Below the pieces are notes generated by a model. That model was not told the origin of the DNA and did no database searches. It saw only the letters and a list, made by a program, of their open reading frames with translations. The translations under genes were made by a program, and so were the position numbers. Below, one piece after another: positions 5,807-8,191 of a stretch of DNA of 8,191 nt (the first letter of the stretch is position 1; each line of letters begins with the position of its first letter). This DNA comes from Acidobacteriota bacterium (lineage in GTDB: Bacteria; Acidobacteriota; Terriglobia; UBA7540): the NCBI GenBank assembly GCA_021786455.1, contig JAJYNF010000013.1:1-8191 (forward strand). The letters run 5' to 3'.

Positions 5807-5835
5807 GCAAAAAATGTCACTGTGACATTTTTTGC
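5807..5835. promoter_or_regulatory. Perfect 29-bp palindrome, candidate operator or enhancer site
   Basis: Arms GCAAAAAATGTCAC and GTGACATTTTTTGC, 14 bp each, are perfect inverted copies around a single central T. The site lies about 118 bp upstream of the candidate sigma-54 promoter, where an enhancer-binding protein would act by looping. The core TGTCAC-T-GTGACA has the two-fold symmetry of a dimer binding site. It could also work as a weak two-way terminator (A-run, stem, T-run), but the short, AT-rich stem makes that less likely. Confidence 0.55.
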
Positions 5836-5994
5836 TAGTCTGTACTGATGTTCCTCCGCGCAAGATTGCCCCCAGCCCCCTGACGGGTTCTCTGACACGA
5901 ACACTGACTCAGCTTCTACTATTTGGGCGGCCACGAGAAGCGGCCTTGGAATGAGAGCTAAGTACTCGTGTTCGGAATTACGGTGACGTATTGT
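5836..5994. other. Spacer between palindrome and IS630 remnant, no gene seen
   Basis: No start codon with an SD and no recognisable protein fragment is seen. CGAACAC (5898-5904) and GTGTTCG (5968-5974) form a 7-bp inverted pair near the end of the IS630-like remnant. It could be a trace of an insertion end, but it is too short to be sure. Confidence 0.3.
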
Positions 5995-6210
5995 TCAGGC
6001 GGCAACGGCATACGATTTAGTCTCGATCTTCTCCATGAAGGCCGTCAGGTCCTGGCGTTTGAACATCCACCGGAAGGGAGCGGCGATTTGTTACTAGTGA
6101 TCCTGGAAGCGGAGCAGGCGGTCTTCGAGGCCGTCGAGCGATGCGAAATCGTTTGGCGCCGGGACCTTCCTTTGAACGACGGAGAAGTAAATTTCAATTT
6201 GATTCAGCTT
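5995..6210 (-). pseudogene. IS630-family transposase, C-terminal remnant with two in-frame stops
   Basis: Read leftward from 6210 the frame gives KLNQIEIYFSVVQRKVPAPN, then DFASLDGLEDRLLRFQDH, two stop codons (TAG TAA), and QIAAPFRWMFKRQDLTAFME through to SYAVAA and TGA. WLNQIE-YFS-VQRKV-PNDF, with the catalytic Glu in NQIE, and the ending PF-W-F-R-DL are typical of the C-terminus of IS630-like DDE transposases. The two stops sit where the family usually has Tyr-Glu (HYEQIA), so the frame is otherwise intact through 72 codons. The N-terminal part, with both catalytic Asp residues, is missing upstream of 6210. It cannot be functional. Confidence 0.85.
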
Positions 6211-6272
6211 GGGGGAGATTTTCCACGCGCCGGCCCGGCCAACCAAAATCGGCCTCCGGAAGGGCAAGGGTC

Positions 6273-6303
6273 GGTGGCGCGCCGGCCGATCGGAAGCGCC
6301 ACC
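6273..6303. repeat. 8-bp inverted repeat followed by a T-run (possible terminator)
   Basis: GGTGGCGC (6273-6280) and GCGCCACC (6296-6303) form a GC-rich stem around a 15-nt spacer. ACAATTTTTC follows on the plus strand. This resembles an intrinsic terminator, but no plus-strand gene ends here, and the T-run starts three bases after the stem. It may instead be part of the palindrome-rich stretch downstream of the methyltransferase. Confidence 0.3.
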
Positions 6304-6358
6304 ACAATTTTTCTAACCCGCGTCGCACCGGAGCGTTTTCGTCCAATGTCCAGCGAGA

Positions 6359-6449
6359 CGGTAGCCGCGACACTGCGTTTCGTGTCGCGGGTTCTTGGAG
6401 GGTTCCGCGCGAACAGCCCGCGACGGGGAAGGCACCGTCGCGGCTACCG
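6359..6449. repeat. REP-like element: two related hairpins within a long outer inverted repeat
   Basis: CGGTAGCCGCGAC (6359-6371) and GTCGCGGCTACCG (6437-6449) are perfect 13-bp inverted arms. Within them lie two hairpins of the same design, each with a 9-bp stem and an 8-nt loop: CCGCGACAC/GTGTCGCGG (6365-6390) and CCGCGACGG/CCGTCGCGG (6418-6443). Both stems share CCGCGAC. The structure sits 20 bp after the stop codon of the methyltransferase, the usual place for REP/BIME repeats that protect mRNA ends or mark RAYT transposase targets. It could also terminate or stabilise the methyltransferase transcript. Confidence 0.7.
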
Positions 6450-6468
6450 GCCTCCAGCGCCCCGGGCG

Positions 6469-8191
6469 TTAGCTTTGGCGTGCCGAGGCGTAGAGGAGCT
6501 TCCACAACTCACGGACGATGCGGGACTGGACTTCGGGATTGGCGGTGCGCTCTTCAGCCAGTTCTTTGAGCATGGCGTCCATTTGGGCTTCGTAGCGGCG
6601 GTAGCTTTCAAGGGCGCGCTCGCAGGCGCGGTCGGATTGGGGGATCTTGACCGGCCCGTAACGACCCAACTCGACTGCCTTAGCGGCGAATTCCGCCCGC
6701 GCTTTCGACCCCAGCGCAAGGACCGTGCCGTTGATCTGGAGCGAGCCCTTGTGGAACAGATCGTCGAGGACTTTGGGCTTGCCCGCCGGTAGCGCCACCG
6801 TCCCGGAGGCTTCGCTGTCAGGAATGAAATCGTCAGGAAAGACCCGAATTTGCGCCTTGTCGAATTCTTCCCAAATTTCTTGGGCGATGGTGTGCGGGCT
6901 GGCGCGCTCGCGGCGGGCGGTGACACGGCGGAGCTTCTGCATCTCAACTTCTGCGCTTCGAATCTCGCGGTGGATGCGCACCGTCTCAGTGTACAATTCT
7001 TCCCGGTAAGCATCCCGTTCCGCCGCGTCTGGGCAGCCGATCAACTTCAACACTGCGTCGTCGAGCTCTCTCCTGTCGGCCAATGCAAATTCCTCACTCA
7101 GCGGCAAGGTCCGCCGCTCCCTCATTTTTTCCAGCGCGTTCAATATGAGACGCCCCGTCTCCGAATCCCCTGGGCGGGGGCCTGGGACTAGCATCATCCT
7201 CACATCCACAACCTCGGTTTTCAGGTTTCCTTCCCGTCCCATGAATCTGCCGAACTGGTGCTTTGAAAGGGCAACAAATGTGGAATTAAGAATCCCGGCT
7301 AACAGGTCCGCCGAGAGGCGCCCGGCGAAAACGTCGAAGAGATTGTGGTTCAGGACCAGCTTCTTTTTGTTTCTGGGGATGACGTGTCTGTACTGCTGGG
7401 CCATCGGCCACGCAATATCTCCGCGCTTTTCTGGCACTACGTCATACCAAGGCCGTGACTGCGCTCGGCTGGCGCACGTTGTCCGCTGATCAAACCCTTC
7501 GCGCTCGCCCCATTGAATGTATTTCAGGACGTGCGTGCCCTTGAGCTTTTCGGGCGGATCGGAAACCAAAAGAATTTTGCGGGAGAGCTTGGCGGGGTCA
7601 ATCTCGATGGAATCAATTTCCATGAGGCTATGGACTTCGGGTTCAAGGTATTGGGCTTCAATCAGGTGGCGGGATTTATCGCCCGACTCGACCACGCGGA
7701 TGCGGTCGGTGTCGCGGATCGAGATGCCCCATTTGTCCTTGAAGCGTTTAGCGATTTGCGCGCTGCCGGGCTGAAGCCCGACGCTACACTTCGAGATTTC
7801 GTCGTCGGTGACGTCGCGGACAAAGAAGAAGTCATCCGCGCCCGAAGTTACACCCCGGCGGATTTCAGCGATTTGGCCGAGCGGCACCAGGCGCGAGCCG
7901 CACCGGTCAAGGAGCTTGAAGAAAATGTCCGGGGCGCGGAGGTAGATGCCCCATTTGCCGCCTCTGTATTCGCCTTGAAAGAACGCGCCTTCTCCCTCAC
8001 GCGGCCTTCGGCCACCCTCGCCCGCGGGCGCGGGAGAAGGCTGTGAATCGAAAATTTTCCCCCCTCGCCCGCTGGCGGGAGAGGGGCTGGGGGTGAGGGT
8101 GGGGACGCCCGCCACGCCGCCCGTGCAGCCCACCTTCCATAGCTCATGCTGATTCACCACGCGGATGCGCCAGCGGTCATCCAGTAAATTT
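6469..8191 (-). CDS. N6-adenine DNA methyltransferase-like protein, C-terminal part (start outside window)
   Basis: The frame is open from beyond base 8191 to TAA at 6469, giving about 574 residues of the C-terminal part. Its first visible residues are NLLDDRWRIRV then VNQHELWKVG. The catalytic SAM-binding and NPPY motifs must lie outside the window. What is seen resembles the target-recognition half (TaqI_C-like) of Eco57I/type IIG or similar large N6-adenine methylases: KWGIYLRAPDIFFKLLDR, VPLGQIAEIRRGVTSGADDF, RHLIEAQYLEPEV, WPMAQQYRHVIPRNKKKLVLNHN (part), ILNSTFVALSKHQFGR. The late part has a charged helical segment (YREELYTETVRIHREIRSAE) and ends LWKLLYASARQS. The protein would modify adenines to protect the host from its own nuclease, or act in a defence system with methylation. 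Partner genes are not in view. Between VGC and YRGGKWG a palindromic repeat adds about 40 Pro/Ser/Gly/Arg-rich residues without breaking the frame. Confidence 0.75.
   Translation of the reverse strand, partial: NLLDDRWRIRVVNQHELWKVGCTGGVAGVPTLTPSPSPASGRGGKIFDSQPSPAPAGEGGRRPREGEGAFFQGEYRGGKWGIYLRAPDIFFKLLDRCGSRLVPLGQIAEIRRGVTSGADDFFFVRDVTDDEISKCSVGLQPGSAQIAKRFKDKWGISIRDTDRIRVVESGDKSRHLIEAQYLEPEVHSLMEIDSIEIDPAKLSRKILLVSDPPEKLKGTHVLKYIQWGEREGFDQRTTCASRAQSRPWYDVVPEKRGDIAWPMAQQYRHVIPRNKKKLVLNHNLFDVFAGRLSADLLAGILNSTFVALSKHQFGRFMGREGNLKTEVVDVRMMLVPGPRPGDSETGRLILNALEKMRERRTLPLSEEFALADRRELDDAVLKLIGCPDAAERDAYREELYTETVRIHREIRSAEVEMQKLRRVTARRERASPHTIAQEIWEEFDKAQIRVFPDDFIPDSEASGTVALPAGKPKVLDDLFHKGSLQINGTVLALGSKARAEFAAKAVELGRYGPVKIPQSDRACERALESYRRYEAQMDAMLKELAEERTANPEVQSRIVRELWKLLYASARQS
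7988..8086. repeat. Palindromic repeat inserted in frame in the methyltransferase gene
   Basis: Nested inverted repeats fill this stretch. CCTTCTCCC (7988-7996) pairs with GGGAGAAGG (8032-8040). Inside them are GGCC-TTC-GGCC (8003-8013) and the palindrome CGCCCGCGGGCG (8019-8030). Next to them CCCCTCGCCCGC (8061-8072) pairs with GCGGGAGAGGGG (8075-8086), one mismatch. On the coding strand the region reads LTPSPSPASGRGGKIF and PSPAPAGEGG, the kind of translation given by widespread intergenic palindromes of the form CCCTCACCCCCAGCCCCTCT. The probable insertion spans about 7980-8108. The reading frame is kept on both sides. Confidence 0.7.

Noticed and set aside
5968..6792. Plus-strand frame of 274 codons
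   Set aside because: It lies antisense to the IS630 remnant and the methyltransferase gene and crosses the REP-like hairpins. Its residues look random and there is no SD.
7513..8046. Plus-strand frame of 177 codons opposite the methyltransferase
   Set aside because: It is fully antisense to a recognisable protein, with no SD, and it ends inside the palindromic repeat.
1..8191. CRISPR array or tandem phage-type repeats
   Set aside because: No regularly spaced identical repeats of 20-40 bp with unique spacers are seen. The repeats present are IS ends and isolated palindromes.

Overview
The window is about 8.2 kb of GC-rich bacterial chromosome, most likely from an Acidobacteriota-type soil or sediment bacterium. 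The pointers are the type IV pilin style (N-terminal stretch ending in NLLRSR), a large IPT/TIG-domain lipoprotein-like protein, and worn copies of several IS families around a tRNA. This placement is inference; no rRNA or marker gene is present. The overall picture is an accessory, mobile-element-rich region.

Layout from left to right. Bases 1-96 are the tail of an integrase-core (IS481-like) transposase, cut by the window edge and broken at its other end. It abuts the 5' end of an IS1380-family element lying in reverse (101-249). Then comes a minus-strand block: a 700-residue secreted polysaccharide-deacetylase-like protein (361-2463), preceded by a 54-residue lipoprotein-like ORF (2485-2649) whose N-terminus resembles that of the big protein. 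A small XRE-type helix-turn-helix protein (2765-2989) is transcribed divergently from this pair. A nearly complete IS1380-family element follows (3053-4692, 1640 bp, 19-bp imperfect terminal inverted repeats). Its transposase is split by two frameshifts at G-runs. The two IS1380 5' ends face away from each other, so the lipoprotein/regulator block lies between inverted IS copies.

Next come tRNA-Pro(CGG) (4762-4838), a possible worn integrase tail, and a type IV pilin gene on the minus strand (5131-5631). The pilin has a strong ribosome binding site, a well-spaced candidate sigma-54 promoter (5675-5689) and, about 120 bp further upstream, a perfect 29-bp palindrome (5807-5835) placed where an enhancer-binding protein would be expected to bind. 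An IS630-family transposase tail with two adjacent in-frame stops lies at 5995-6210.

The right end holds the C-terminal part of a large N6-adenine DNA methyltransferase-like protein (6469 to beyond 8191, minus strand), probably from a restriction-modification or related defence system whose other genes lie outside the window. A stretch of nested palindromes (7988-8086) sits inside its reading frame and adds about 40 low-complexity residues. A REP-like pair of related hairpins (6359-6449) lies just downstream of its stop codon.

I do not see a complete new system. The most unusual items are the in-frame palindromic insertion in the methyltransferase, the twin lipoprotein N-termini, the pilin control region and the paired hairpins.
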